In this document: in pieces, positions 9,045 to 15,870 of the stretch | Numbering within the stretch: position 1 is the first letter of the stretch | Layout of the letters: every line of letters starts with the position of its first letter | Source: Atopobacter sp. AH10 | GTDB lineage: Bacteria > Bacillota > Bacilli > Lactobacillales > Aerococcaceae | Assembly: GCF_003664595.1 (NCBI RefSeq) | Contig: NZ_QXPZ01000006.1 | Coordinates: forward strand, 1 to 64,000 | DNA: 64,000 bases | Direction of reading: 5' to 3' | The notes under the pieces: model-generated | The model's database searches: none | What the model was told of the DNA's origin: nothing | Seen by the model: only the letters and a program-made list of their open reading frames with translations | Position numbers and translations under genes: made by a program

Positions 9045-9122
9045 ATGATTCGACAAATAATTGATGTCATTCTTTTAATTGTTTTAGTCTATTTTTTGCT
9101 TCCTATATCCTATTTCTCATAA
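9045..9122 (+). CDS. 25-residue single-helix membrane peptide
   Basis: ATG at 9045 with RBS AGGAAGG about 11 bases upstream. The peptide is MIRQIID followed by an almost uninterrupted hydrophobic helix (VILLIVLVYFLLP) ending ISYFS. No family is recognised. It could be a regulatory small protein of the upstream exporter or kinase, or a toxin-like peptide. It comes 32 bp after the zinc-ribbon frame, in the same direction. Confidence 0.5.
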   Translation: MIRQIIDVILLIVLVYFLLPISYFS

Positions 9123-9430
9123 GATCTGTGCTTTACGGAAAGGATAAAGTATATGGAACCAAGAATCCGACATTGAGAGATAAGATAAGAGGGATATTTT
9201 TCTTGTAGAAAGAATGATGAAATAGAAAATAGAGATGCCCTTGGTGTTTTCATGATTTGTATCTTAGGAGCACTTGCCATATTGTGTGTTCCATATTTAT
9301 TTAATTTTGATTTTTTAATGAAAGTTTCAAGTTATTGGTAGGAAGACGCTTATAATGTCAACAAAAGAGTGCAATCAACCTATCTATTTCAATCCATAGC
9401 CTAACATCGACACATGTGGAGTGCGTCGTA
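9123..9430 (+). other. Gene-poor stretch with a hydrophobic ORF remnant
   Basis: At about 9204-9342 an open frame without a start reads NDEIENRDALGVFMICILG, continues as a membrane helix (ALAILCVPYLF) and stops at TAG. It looks like the tail of a small membrane protein whose front is lost. Then follows the dispersed repeat listed at 9352. Confidence 0.4.
9352..9429. repeat. Dispersed ~78-bp intergenic repeat, copy 1
   Basis: TATAATGTCA-CAAAAGAG, then CCTATCTATTTCAATC, ATAGC and CGACACATGT occur in the same order and spacing as at 13409-13486. The two copies are about 80% alike by eye. No coding potential was recognised. Confidence 0.7.
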
Positions 9431-9435
9431 TTGCT

Positions 9436-9532
9436 TGAGTCTGTTCGAACGTAGTGAGTTACAGACTCAGCTCCGTAGCGTGAGCGTAGGTGATTTTATA
9501 GGAGAGTTCGAACGCAGTGAGCTACTCTCCTA
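9436..9532. repeat. Pair of hairpins with conserved 16-nt loop and different stems
   Basis: Hairpin 1: TGAGTCTGT (9436-9444) pairs with ACAGACTCA (9461-9469). Hairpin 2: TAGGAGAGT (9499-9507) pairs with ACTCTCCTA (9524-9532). Both enclose 16-nt loops that differ at only two positions (tcgaacgTagtgagTt and tcgaacgCagtgagCt). Perfect stems of unrelated sequence around the same loop suggest selection for structure. Confidence 0.75.
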
Positions 9533-9547
9533 AATGCGTTAGCTGAA

Positions 9548-9722
9548 AAAGTTAAGTGATAAATCGCATAAGGACGGGGTTCATAGGCATGTACTGAATT
9601 TCTAGGGACCTCGTTTTTGGCTTGGAAAGTAGAAATTTTGATCTAGGAGATGATTTACTGAGGGAAAATAGTGGTTGGAATGTGGGAACAGGTCGATTGG
9701 TGTGATACGGTGGAAAAATAGT
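9548..9722. repeat. Diverged intergenic repeat (GCATAAGGACGGGGTT type), copy 1
   Basis: This stretch aligns by eye over about 165 bp with 12690-12860: AAATCGCATAAGGACGGGG, then GGGACCTCGTTTTTG, GTAGAAATTTTGAT and ACAGGTCG. Similarity is roughly 60%. No RBS or start supports a protein. It probably belongs to a dispersed noncoding repeat family. Confidence 0.55.
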
Positions 9723-9890
9723 AAGCGAAAGCGATTAGCAGACATCAAAACCTTCCTCAAGGGGCGGCATATTAAGCTAGAGGAGTATGATGAGAGCTTA
9801 GTCAACCGGTTGGTGGATGAGGTGAGAGTTAAAGAAGATAGCTTTGAGGTGAAACTGAAAACAAGCCGAATAATAGTTGTTGAAAAATAA
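9720..9890 (+). pseudogene. C-terminal tail of a large serine recombinase
   Basis: The frame ends with YDESLVNRLVDEVRVKED followed by SFEVKLKTSRIIVVEK, which matches the terminal beta-strand pattern 'EFDE-L---LI--V-VYED-F-V-FKSG' seen at the C-terminus of large serine recombinases (TndX/TnpX type). The preceding RKRLADIKTFLKGRHIKLEE is the usual charged linker. The catalytic domain and the rest are missing, and the fragment starts within the intergenic repeat. This marks a lost integrative element. Confidence 0.65.
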
Positions 9891-9950
9891 GAGAGACCTC
9901 GAACGATGCATCAGAATGGGGATTGCATGGTTCTGTGTCTCTCTTTTTAT
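9889..9950 (+). terminator. Terminator-like hairpin repeat, copy 2
   Basis: Begins at the stop codon of the recombinase tail. AGAGAGAC pairs with GTCTCTCT followed by TTTTT, with inner GAAC/GTTC and TGCA pairing. The sequence is about 85% the same as 4855-4914. Two copies 5 kb apart beside mobile-element debris suggest that it travelled with such elements. Confidence 0.75.
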
Positions 9951-10137
9951 GATGTGCAGAAATAGTCTCTTTTGAATTTATTTGGTGTAAATTTACCGCT
10001 GGTTTTTTCTTATATGATAAATTGAACAAAAAAATAAATCATTTATGCAATTCGAGGACAAATGGGTATTAATCCTTTAGTAAGCTTTCTTTCAGGCCGA
10101 AGTTGCTCTATGATTCCATTATTTATTAATAAAAATC

Positions 10138-10166
10138 TTGACACAGAAAACCCAAATCCGTATACT
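10138..10166 (+). promoter_or_regulatory. Promoter of the YtrA-type operon
   Basis: TTGACA (10138-10143), a 17-bp spacer and TATACT (10161-10166), close to the sigma-A consensus, 43 bp before the regulator start. Confidence 0.85.
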
Positions 10167-10185
10167 GTGTATATAGTATATACAC
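10167..10185. promoter_or_regulatory. GntR/YtrA operator palindrome
   Basis: GTGTATATAGTATATACAC is a 19-bp inverted repeat starting directly after the -10 box. Its position over the transcription start and its GTGTA-N-TACAC ends fit autorepression by the YtrA-type regulator encoded next. Confidence 0.85.
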
Positions 10186-10208
10186 AAAGTGTGAAGGAAA
10201 GAAGTTAA

Positions 10209-10583
10209 ATGATTAATATTAATCTTTCGAAATTTTCTAAAGTCCCATTGTACGAACAGATAATAAAAGAAATGAAGCGTAACATTATATCTGGTGAATT
10301 AAAGGAAAAGGAACGTTTGCCATCTATTAGACAGTTGGCTAAAGATTTAGAAGTCAGTGTTATTACTGTTAAAAAAGCATACGAAAATTTAGAACAAGAA
10401 AAATTTCTGATGTCCATCCCAAGTCAAGGAACGTATGTAGCCGATTTGGATATTGATTTGATTGAAAGAAAAATTCTAGCAGAAATAGATGCGGGTATCG
10501 AACAAGTTATTATAAAAGCAAAAAGTATAGGCCTAAGTTCTGAAGAAATAGTTCAACGGTTCAGTGAAAAAGTGGAGGAATAA
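10209..10583 (+). CDS. YtrA-family GntR transcriptional regulator
   Basis: 124 residues, the standard size for YtrA regulators, which have a winged helix (about residues 10-78: VPLYEQIIKEMKRNIISG, then LPSIRQLAKDLEVSVITVKKAYENLEQ) and only a short C-terminal dimerisation tail instead of a ligand domain. RBS GAAGGAAAGAAG. It is predicted to bind the palindrome at 10167 and repress the operon with the ABC exporter behind it, relieved by cell-envelope or antibiotic stress as in B. subtilis ytr. The stop lies three bases before the start of the ATPase gene. Confidence 0.93.
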   Translation: MININLSKFSKVPLYEQIIKEMKRNIISGELKEKERLPSIRQLAKDLEVSVITVKKAYENLEQEKFLMSIPSQGTYVADLDIDLIERKILAEIDAGIEQVIIKAKSIGLSSEEIVQRFSEKVEE

Positions 10584-10586
10584 AAA

Positions 10587-11447
10587 ATGCAATATGCGAT
10601 AAAAATGAAAGATGTTACCAAAACACTTGGTGACTTTAAAATTGATTTAAAGAATTTACGGATACCAAAAGGCTATATTACGGGATTTATAGGACCCAAT
10701 GGAGCTGGGAAATCAACAACCATTAAATTGATAATGGATTTGATTAAGGCGGATACAGGACAAATAGATCTTTTAGGCTATGATCATGAAAATGAAGGAA
10801 AAGCCGCACGTGAGCGAATAGGTTTTGTTTATGCTGAAAATATTTATTATGAAAATTTGAATGTTTGTTCTATTGGTAACTTAGTTAACGGTTTTTATCC
10901 TAAATGGGATAAAGATAAATTCGACTCTCTCTGTCGTGATTTTAAGCTGCCTTTGCAGAAAAAAGTAAAAGATTTATCTACAGGTATGAAGGTTAAACTT
11001 TCATTAGCCGTTGCTTTAAGCCATAATGCGGATCTGATCATCTTGGATGAGCCAACATCTGGATTAGATCCAGTCGTAAGGTTGGAGATTCTAGACTTAC
11101 TGTATGATATTATCCAAGATCAAGAAAAGACGATATTATTCTCCACCCATATCCTAGCCGATTTGGAAAAAATTGCGGATTATATTATCTTTATTAATGA
11201 TGGAAGATTATTAATTCAGGATTCTAAAAATTATTTGCTTGAAAATTACAATCTCATCAAGGGTCCACTTCAATTGCTGGATTCAGAGATGCGAGACTTA
11301 TTAATAGGTTATACAGAGAGAGAATCTGGCTTTGCTGGTTTGTGCGAAGATGCAAAAAGTTTTCAAGAAATTTATGGTGATAAGGTTCTAATTGAACCAG
11401 CGTCATTGGAAGATATTATGATTTATCACTTGAAGGGAGATAATTAA
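10587..11447 (+). CDS. ABC transporter ATPase (YtrB-like)
   Basis: 286 residues. Walker A is GPNGAGKST at 36-44, signature DLSTGMKVKLSLAVAL, Walker B LIILDEPTSGLDP and switch His in FSTHILADLE. A C-terminal extension of about 70 residues follows the ATPase core, as is usual for regulatory-linked exporters of the CcmA/YtrB type. It is co-transcribed with the GntR regulator (3-bp gap) and immediately followed by its permease (stop and start adjacent). Likely role: export or defence linked to cell-wall-active compounds; substrate unknown. Confidence 0.9.
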   Translation: MQYAIKMKDVTKTLGDFKIDLKNLRIPKGYITGFIGPNGAGKSTTIKLIMDLIKADTGQIDLLGYDHENEGKAARERIGFVYAENIYYENLNVCSIGNLVNGFYPKWDKDKFDSLCRDFKLPLQKKVKDLSTGMKVKLSLAVALSHNADLIILDEPTSGLDPVVRLEILDLLYDIIQDQEKTILFSTHILADLEKIADYIIFINDGRLLIQDSKNYLLENYNLIKGPLQLLDSEMRDLLIGYTERESGFAGLCEDAKSFQEIYGDKVLIEPASLEDIMIYHLKGDN

Positions 11448-12062
11448 ATGCGAGCATTACTAGTTAAAGATTGGATAGTAAGTCGAAAACTATTAATTTT
11501 ATCATTGATTATTCTTATCTTAGTCTCCTTTGTAGTGAGTAATGATCAATTACCTTTAATTTTAGGCTTACTGCTGTCCATGTTTAATATGCGAAATATC
11601 GATGGTCTGGAAGACAAAAATGAATATCACGCCCTCATTCAAAGTATGCCAGTGAGCCGCTTTGAAGTAGTAGTAAGTAAAACTATTTTTCATTTCTTAC
11701 AAGTTGGTGTTAACTTATCGATTATAATATTGTTAAACAGCATACTTCCAAGTTTAAAAGGCAATAGTATAAAAGAAGTTTTCTTAACTGTAGTCATGGC
11801 TATCCTGTTAATTTTAGGTTATCAATTGTTGTACATTATTTTTGGCCCTGTATTCATGAGTTATGTTACTATCATAATTTTTCTAGTATTAATAACGTTT
11901 GGGTGGACATTAGCAAATAGCCCATTTATTCAAGGAGCATTAAGGTGGCTATCATCAATAAAACCAGCCACTCTAATCCTATCTTCTGCTTTAATAGTTC
12001 TAGTGGTATCTGCTTTATTATTGTTCTTGACTGTGAAAGTTTATGAGAGGAAAGATCTGTAA
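11448..12062 (+). CDS. ABC-2 family permease of the YtrA-type operon
   Basis: 204 residues with about six membrane segments and the motif 'NMRNIDGLEDKNEYHALIQSMPVSR', a pattern typical of small ABC-2 permeases (ABC2_membrane_5 type) in which a short cytosolic helix precedes 'LP-SR---V--K'. It starts one base after the ATPase stop, with RBS AAGGGAGA inside the upstream gene. It would form the membrane channel with that ATPase. The operon appears to end here; no strong terminator hairpin is evident before the convergent IS fragment. Confidence 0.88.
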   Translation: MRALLVKDWIVSRKLLILSLIILILVSFVVSNDQLPLILGLLLSMFNMRNIDGLEDKNEYHALIQSMPVSRFEVVVSKTIFHFLQVGVNLSIIILLNSILPSLKGNSIKEVFLTVVMAILLILGYQLLYIIFGPVFMSYVTIIIFLVLITFGWTLANSPFIQGALRWLSSIKPATLILSSALIVLVVSALLLFLTVKVYERKDL

Positions 12063-12145
12063 TATATTTAATTGGAATCATATGTATTCTTCAGAGTGGT
12101 TTGGAGTGACTAGATAAAGTCCATATAAAGGAAAGTTCACCAAAG

Positions 12146-12571
12146 TCAACTTGCCTCGCCTGTTGGATGATCTAAAGGCAAGTAGACGACTGTCTCCTGT
12201 TTGACCTCTTCTCTTAATTCAGCCACTAAAGAGCGAATGATCCTAGGTGAAGCCTTTAAGAGCAAATCGCCTTGTTCGTGGAGTTCAAGGAGTCGGTCAT
12301 AGACTCTTTGAGCGGTATGTCTTTGCTTCCTGGGGGCTTTAAAATCGTCTAGGAGCCATTGCTTAACAAGTGCTCGATAGGGATCTGTTTTGCGACTTCG
12401 CTTCTGTTTAATTGGGACATCAGGGCTAAAATCTTCCTGATTGACATATTTACTAATTGTGTCGCGATCGAAACCAGTCTCCCTAGCAATGCTTCTGATA
12501 CTTTTCCCTTCCATGTCGTGCTTCAATCGTATATCATAAATTTGGTTCACTGTTAACACCTCTAATTCCAT
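12146..12571 (-). pseudogene. IS21-family IstA transposase, N-terminal fragment
   Basis: 141 residues of an IstA-like protein: an N-terminal helix-turn-helix (QIYDIRLKHDMEGKSIRSIA, then RETGFDRDTISKYV) and the linker ending VYLPLDHPTGEA, which in intact IstA runs straight into the DDE core (normally 'GEAQVDFGE'). The frame stops right there, so the catalytic domain is absent; IstA is usually 400-500 residues. No IstB helper gene is present. It points against the flanking genes and marks a past IS21 insertion. Confidence 0.85.
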
Positions 12572-12935
12572 CCTTTCAGTGGTCGTATACTAAAAGGATA
12601 TCGTATTATGGGCGGCAGTGGACTCTTTTGTTGGTCGAGTGGCTGGATTTTTAATTGCCACTTGGCTGATTTTTAGTTTACCAAATACAGATAAACCGCA
12701 TGAGGACAGGGTTATCGCTGTTAGATGAATGTCTGGCGACCTCCTGTTTTGAATTTAGAAAATGGTGGTTAAGAGAAGATTTCTGGTGGCAAAATAAAAG
12801 TTCGGATGAGGGACAGGTCGGTGGCTGCGAAACAGTGGTCAAATGAGAATGGACAAGCTGCAACAGTTTAATCGAATTAAACTTTAATTTAAGGGCAGTT
12901 TACTTTACCGTTTTGCGATAGAGAGGGAATTTTTA
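12572..12935. other. Gene-free stretch with a diverged repeat
   Basis: Contains the presumed outer end of the IS21 relic, a short hydrophobic frame fragment (VDSFVGRVAGFLIATWLIF) without a start, and the second copy of the diverged intergenic repeat at 12690-12860 (AAACCGCATGAGGACAGGG, GCGACCTCCTGTTTTG, GGACAGGTCGG). No supported gene was found. Confidence 0.5.
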
Positions 12936-13367
12936 ATGATTGACTTGCGTGCGATTACAGAAGAAAATTTTAGCGAGTGTATTGCATTGACACCACCGTG
13001 TATTAATGAAGATCATGTAGACAGTGTGTTATATTCATTGGCTGAGGCTTGGTTATATTATGAATATATTGAACCTTATGCGGTATATTCTGATAATAAT
13101 TTAATTGGATTCGTTTCTTTGTACACGGGAGAAAGAAATTACCAGATTATCAATTTTTATATTGATGAAAAGCATCGTTGCAAAGGAATCGGCAGCAAAG
13201 TAGTAACTATGTGTCTCAAGTATCTAAAATATAAATATGGAGCGGATCGAGTGTCTGCTCCAGTTGCACTCAGTAATAATGGTGCAAGAAGTTTTTGGAG
13301 AAAAATGGGTTTTGTTGATTCTTCCAATATTGAGGATGGCTATATTTATGTGCGGCGCATCTACTGA
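12936..13367 (+). CDS. GNAT-family N-acetyltransferase
   Basis: 143 residues with a single GNAT fold. The strand-loop motif 'INFYIDEKHRCKGIGSKVV' is motif A, with the acetyl-CoA pyrophosphate loop 'R-C-K-G-I-G'. It is followed by 'APVALSNNGARSFWRKMGF', the motif B helix. RBS GAGAGGG before the ATG. The general layout resembles polyamine acetyltransferases of the BltD kind, but the substrate cannot be deduced. It is monocistronic between IS debris and repeats. Confidence 0.85.
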   Translation: MIDLRAITEENFSECIALTPPCINEDHVDSVLYSLAEAWLYYEYIEPYAVYSDNNLIGFVSLYTGERNYQIINFYIDEKHRCKGIGSKVVTMCLKYLKYKYGADRVSAPVALSNNGARSFWRKMGFVDSSNIEDGYIYVRRIY

Positions 13368-13408
13368 TTTAGATACTCTATAGTAGGGAAGTTATCTGAA
13401 TAATAATT

Positions 13409-13486
13409 ATAATGTCAGTAAAAGAGCACAAGTACCCTATCTATTTCAATCTATAGCTCAAAGACGACACATGTTGAATCAATCGT
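13409..13486. repeat. Dispersed ~78-bp intergenic repeat, copy 2
   Basis: Second copy of the 9352-9429 element in the same orientation, with the same core CCTATCTATTTCAATC and CGACACATGT. It again follows the end of a short gene. Confidence 0.7.
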
Positions 13487-13590
13487 TTTGATGATAAGGA
13501 GCGATGCTACCATGCCATCAATTACGAAAGATTAATTCACTTATTAGTCAAGTGGCATGAATATAGTGATAATTAATGGAGTGAAGATAG

Positions 13591-14067
13591 ATGTCTGCTA
13601 TTTTATTTATGAACTTTATTTTTCTATTTGTAATTGGATTCAATCTCTATAGAAGAAAAAAGAACTTAATCCAAGCCGAAATGCCTAAAACAGCATGGTA
13701 TGGAGGAGCCTTATTATTCTTGCTAGGGCTGATGACTTGGTTCTGTAAGGATCAGTCAGTTCTGGGCTTAGTCACAGTCTTTCTTGCGGTAGGGACTTTT
13801 CTGTCTACTTTTTTAGCAATGGGTATTAATCACAAGGGAGTGAATTGCTTTATGGGAACCAATTGGTTCATTCAATTCATCCCCTATCAGAAAGTCAAGG
13901 GTATGAAGTTAATCTATACAGAAGGTCAGATCCAACTTCAGGTGGAAGCTTATGGGGATTTTGTCACACTATCCTTTGATACGAGTAAGAAAGAGCTTTT
14001 TAATAATCTACTCTTAAATAATTGCAAGGAATCTAAGTTATCACGCACTTATCTAAATGTTAGATAG
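13591..14067 (+). CDS. Membrane protein with three helices and a PH-like tail, unknown function
   Basis: 158 residues. Hydrophobic segments at about 3-18, 36-52 and 56-78 are followed by a soluble tail rich in beta-strand (KGVNCFMGTNWFIQFIPY, then KVKGMKLIYTEGQIQLQVEA), which is reminiscent of bacterial PH-like domains. RBS GGAGTGAAG. I do not recognise a named family. It stands alone between repeats and the toxin-antitoxin relics, and the frame looks intact. Confidence 0.65.
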   Translation: MSAILFMNFIFLFVIGFNLYRRKKNLIQAEMPKTAWYGGALLFLLGLMTWFCKDQSVLGLVTVFLAVGTFLSTFLAMGINHKGVNCFMGTNWFIQFIPYQKVKGMKLIYTEGQIQLQVEAYGDFVTLSFDTSKKELFNNLLLNNCKESKLSRTYLNVR

Positions 14068-14109
14068 GATCTATCTTCATTGGGTGATATTGCAATAACG
14101 GTCCATTCT

Positions 14110-14293
14110 AGCACCGTGGCTTTTCTGTTGATGAAGTTGATGTAACGATTGCAGAGGAATACGGTATATGATCGATTGTTATCAGCTTAGGTATTCAGTA
14201 GATGCATTTGGCGATTTAGGCGAAATCTATTCATATACCGCAAATGAACTTTTTGTTTCTGAAGTAGCTGCCGACCATTTTGGCAGTCTATGA
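14110..14293 (+). pseudogene. Relic of a ParE/RelE toxin with the end of its antitoxin
   Basis: The frame from ATG 14168 reads MIDCYQLRYSVDAFGDLGEI and then YSYTANELFVSEVAADHFGSL before a premature TGA. The pattern 'Y-L-YS--A--DL-EIY-YIANEL' is the N-terminus of ParE/RelE-type toxins, which are about 95-110 residues; 41 remain. Just upstream another frame ends VDEVDVTIAEEYGI with its stop overlapping the ATG (ATGA), as expected for an antitoxin-toxin pair. Both are degenerate. The relic faces the intact pair encoded on the opposite strand. Confidence 0.65.
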
Positions 14294-14373
14294 GAGCAGT
14301 TATGAATGCCTTTCGTAAGTCATTACAATTTTTGCCCATGTAAAAAGCACCCTCTAAATGAGGATGCCTGTCT

Positions 14374-14688
14374 TTATAATAAAGATTCCCATTTTCTAGA
14401 AGCGTGTAAAATACGATGGATAAAAACCTTAGTCTCTAATTCAGAGATCGTGTAAAAAATTAAATATTTTTTATAGCGTGTCAGACTGTAACCCTTACTG
14501 GCAAAGTAATCATCATGGATCAATTGAAATTTTTGAGGTATATAACATAAAGTACCCATCTCATGTTCAAATACTTCTAAAAAGCTGAGAGCAGTCGTAG
14601 GGGAGAGCAAATCTTGATTAAGGTAACGATTAATTGCCTCTAAGTCTTTTTGAGCGGATTGAGTCGCTTCAATTGTATAGTTAACCAT
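14374..14688 (-). CDS. ParE/RelE-family toxin
   Basis: 104 residues, normal length. N-terminal 'YTIEATQSAQKDLEAINRYL' and the later 'GYSLTRYKKYLIFYTI' and 'VFIHRILHASRKW' match the ParE/RelE fold, with the conserved C-terminal 'I--ILH-SR-W'. Its start overlaps the stop of the antitoxin gene by eight bases, so the two are coupled. It is predicted to act as an mRNA interferase or gyrase poison neutralised by the adjacent protein; which one cannot be decided from sequence. Its 3' end has a short duplicate at 17676. Confidence 0.9.
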   Translation of the reverse strand: MVNYTIEATQSAQKDLEAINRYLNQDLLSPTTALSFLEVFEHEMGTLCYIPQKFQLIHDDYFASKGYSLTRYKKYLIFYTISELETKVFIHRILHASRKWESLL

Positions 14689-14947
14689 GACGGAGTTCCT
14701 GCTTGAGATTATTTATTACTTCTTGAAGTGGTTTCGTACGATTTTCTTTCAGATCTTCTTCGCTTTCTTTGAGAAGGCTGTATAGTTCCTGTTTACCTAC
14801 CAATTGTTCATAAGACTCAATACTCATGACAGCTAAGTCACCCCGTCCATTTTTGGTGATGAAAACAGGATCATTTGTCTCATTACAAAAGTTTGAGATA
14901 GCGGTGTAGTTGTTCCTTAAATCGGTACTGGATTGAATACGTGGCAT
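14681..14947 (-). CDS. Phd/YefM-family antitoxin
   Basis: 88 residues. N-terminal DNA-binding and dimerisation part 'STDLRNNYTAISNFCNETND', followed by 'PVFITKNGRGDLAVMSIESYEQL', the hallmark of Phd/YefM proteins. The acidic C-terminal helix would wrap the toxin. RBS AAGGGGTGAT with the ATG at 14947. It lies upstream of the toxin on the minus strand and likely autorepresses the pair. Confidence 0.92.
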   Translation of the reverse strand: MPRIQSSTDLRNNYTAISNFCNETNDPVFITKNGRGDLAVMSIESYEQLVGKQELYSLLKESEEDLKENRTKPLQEVINNLKQELRHG

Positions 14948-15076
14948 AATATCACCCCTTCTAAATATATAGTGCCTTTAGTTCTTTAGGAAATCAATGA
15001 GGGATCTTATCACGTATGTGCCAACTTTTAAATGTTTTATAAGCAAGTCTACCGGTAGTACAATATACTATAAGGG

Positions 15077-15220
15077 GGAGGGTTAAGAGAGCTTTCTCAA
15101 TCAGACTTAGTGATCAAGAAAAAAGCATCGTTGAAAGTTACGCAGAAATTAAGGTGTTGAAGAGTTTTAGGAGAGACAAACGAGTTAATAGGCTGTTTTT
15201 TGTAGGAGCGTTTTCTAGAA
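15077..15220 (+). pseudogene. RelB/DUF6290-like antitoxin relic
   Basis: A frame without a proper start (TTAAGAGAG where ATG is expected after the G-rich RBS) reads RAFSIRLSDQEKSIVESYAE and then departs from the family. 'RLSD-EK-IVESYA' is the ribbon-helix-helix start common to DUF6290/RelB-like antitoxins. A promoter-like CAATATACTATAAG precedes it. The rest of the antitoxin and any toxin are absent. Otherwise 14948-15250 holds nothing recognisable. Confidence 0.6.
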
Positions 15221-15250
15221 TAATGATGAAATGACAGAAACTAGCGAGGA

Positions 15251-15771
15251 ATGAACATGAATAAGGGTAAAAACTTTAATCTTTTTCTTATGGATGGAGA
15301 AGTTACCGGTCGGATAAAATGCACTCTGGCTAACTGGACGGGTATTGCTTACAAAATCCCTCGTGCGTATTTGGATAGGTGTAAAGGAAGAACTGACTTA
15401 AAGCAAAGTGGTGTTTATTTTTTGTTCGGTAAAAATGATAAAGATGAAGATGCAGTTTACATCGGGCAAGCTGGTATTCGAATAAGCTGATTGAAGCAAG
15501 GTGTAAAAGGACAAGCGAGGGTTTTGTCGTTTTAGCTGGTAGTCAAATAGAAGAAACTGATGCTGAATCTATACCAGAAGTCATAAAGAAACTTCGAGAA
15601 AAATGTTATAAAAACGAGGAGATTGTCAATGGGCAATTGGCAAAAAATTATCTTTTCCAAAGTCCATCGTATGCGGCGTCTTTTGTTCTTGGAATGACTA
15701 CAAATGGTAGAACTAGCTGGAAAACTAAAGTGGGGATTACGCTCAAAGATCTAGAGGAAGAAGATCATTAA
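15251..15771 (+). pseudogene. GIY-YIG nuclease-family protein with internal deletion
   Basis: The first frame (79 residues) has the GIY-YIG signature 'SGVYFLFGKNDKDEDAVYIG' and 'QAGI', then shifts and stops at 15490. From about 15486 a second frame continues KLIEARCKRTSEGFVVLAGS and ends with 'SPSYAASFVLGMTTNGRTSW' and 'KTKVGITLKDLEEEDH', the C-terminal DUF4357 domain that normally follows GIY-YIG in these ~270-300-residue proteins. About 100 central residues, including the catalytic Arg/Glu region, are missing at the junction. The gene is therefore broken by a deletion plus frameshift. Confidence 0.8.
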
Positions 15772-15870
15772 GCATGATGTGTAGGGTTCGATGATCTTGT
15801 CTCATCATTCTTTCATCAGTAAGGTCAGTCAGTTAGGGGAATGTCAAAGAAATATAAAGGGGCTTTGTTT

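Noticed and set aside
9602-9805. Minus-strand frames at 9602-9805, 12678-12863 and 43053-43241 as small proteins
   Set aside because: They lie on noncoding repeat-like sequence, lack RBS and show low-complexity composition.
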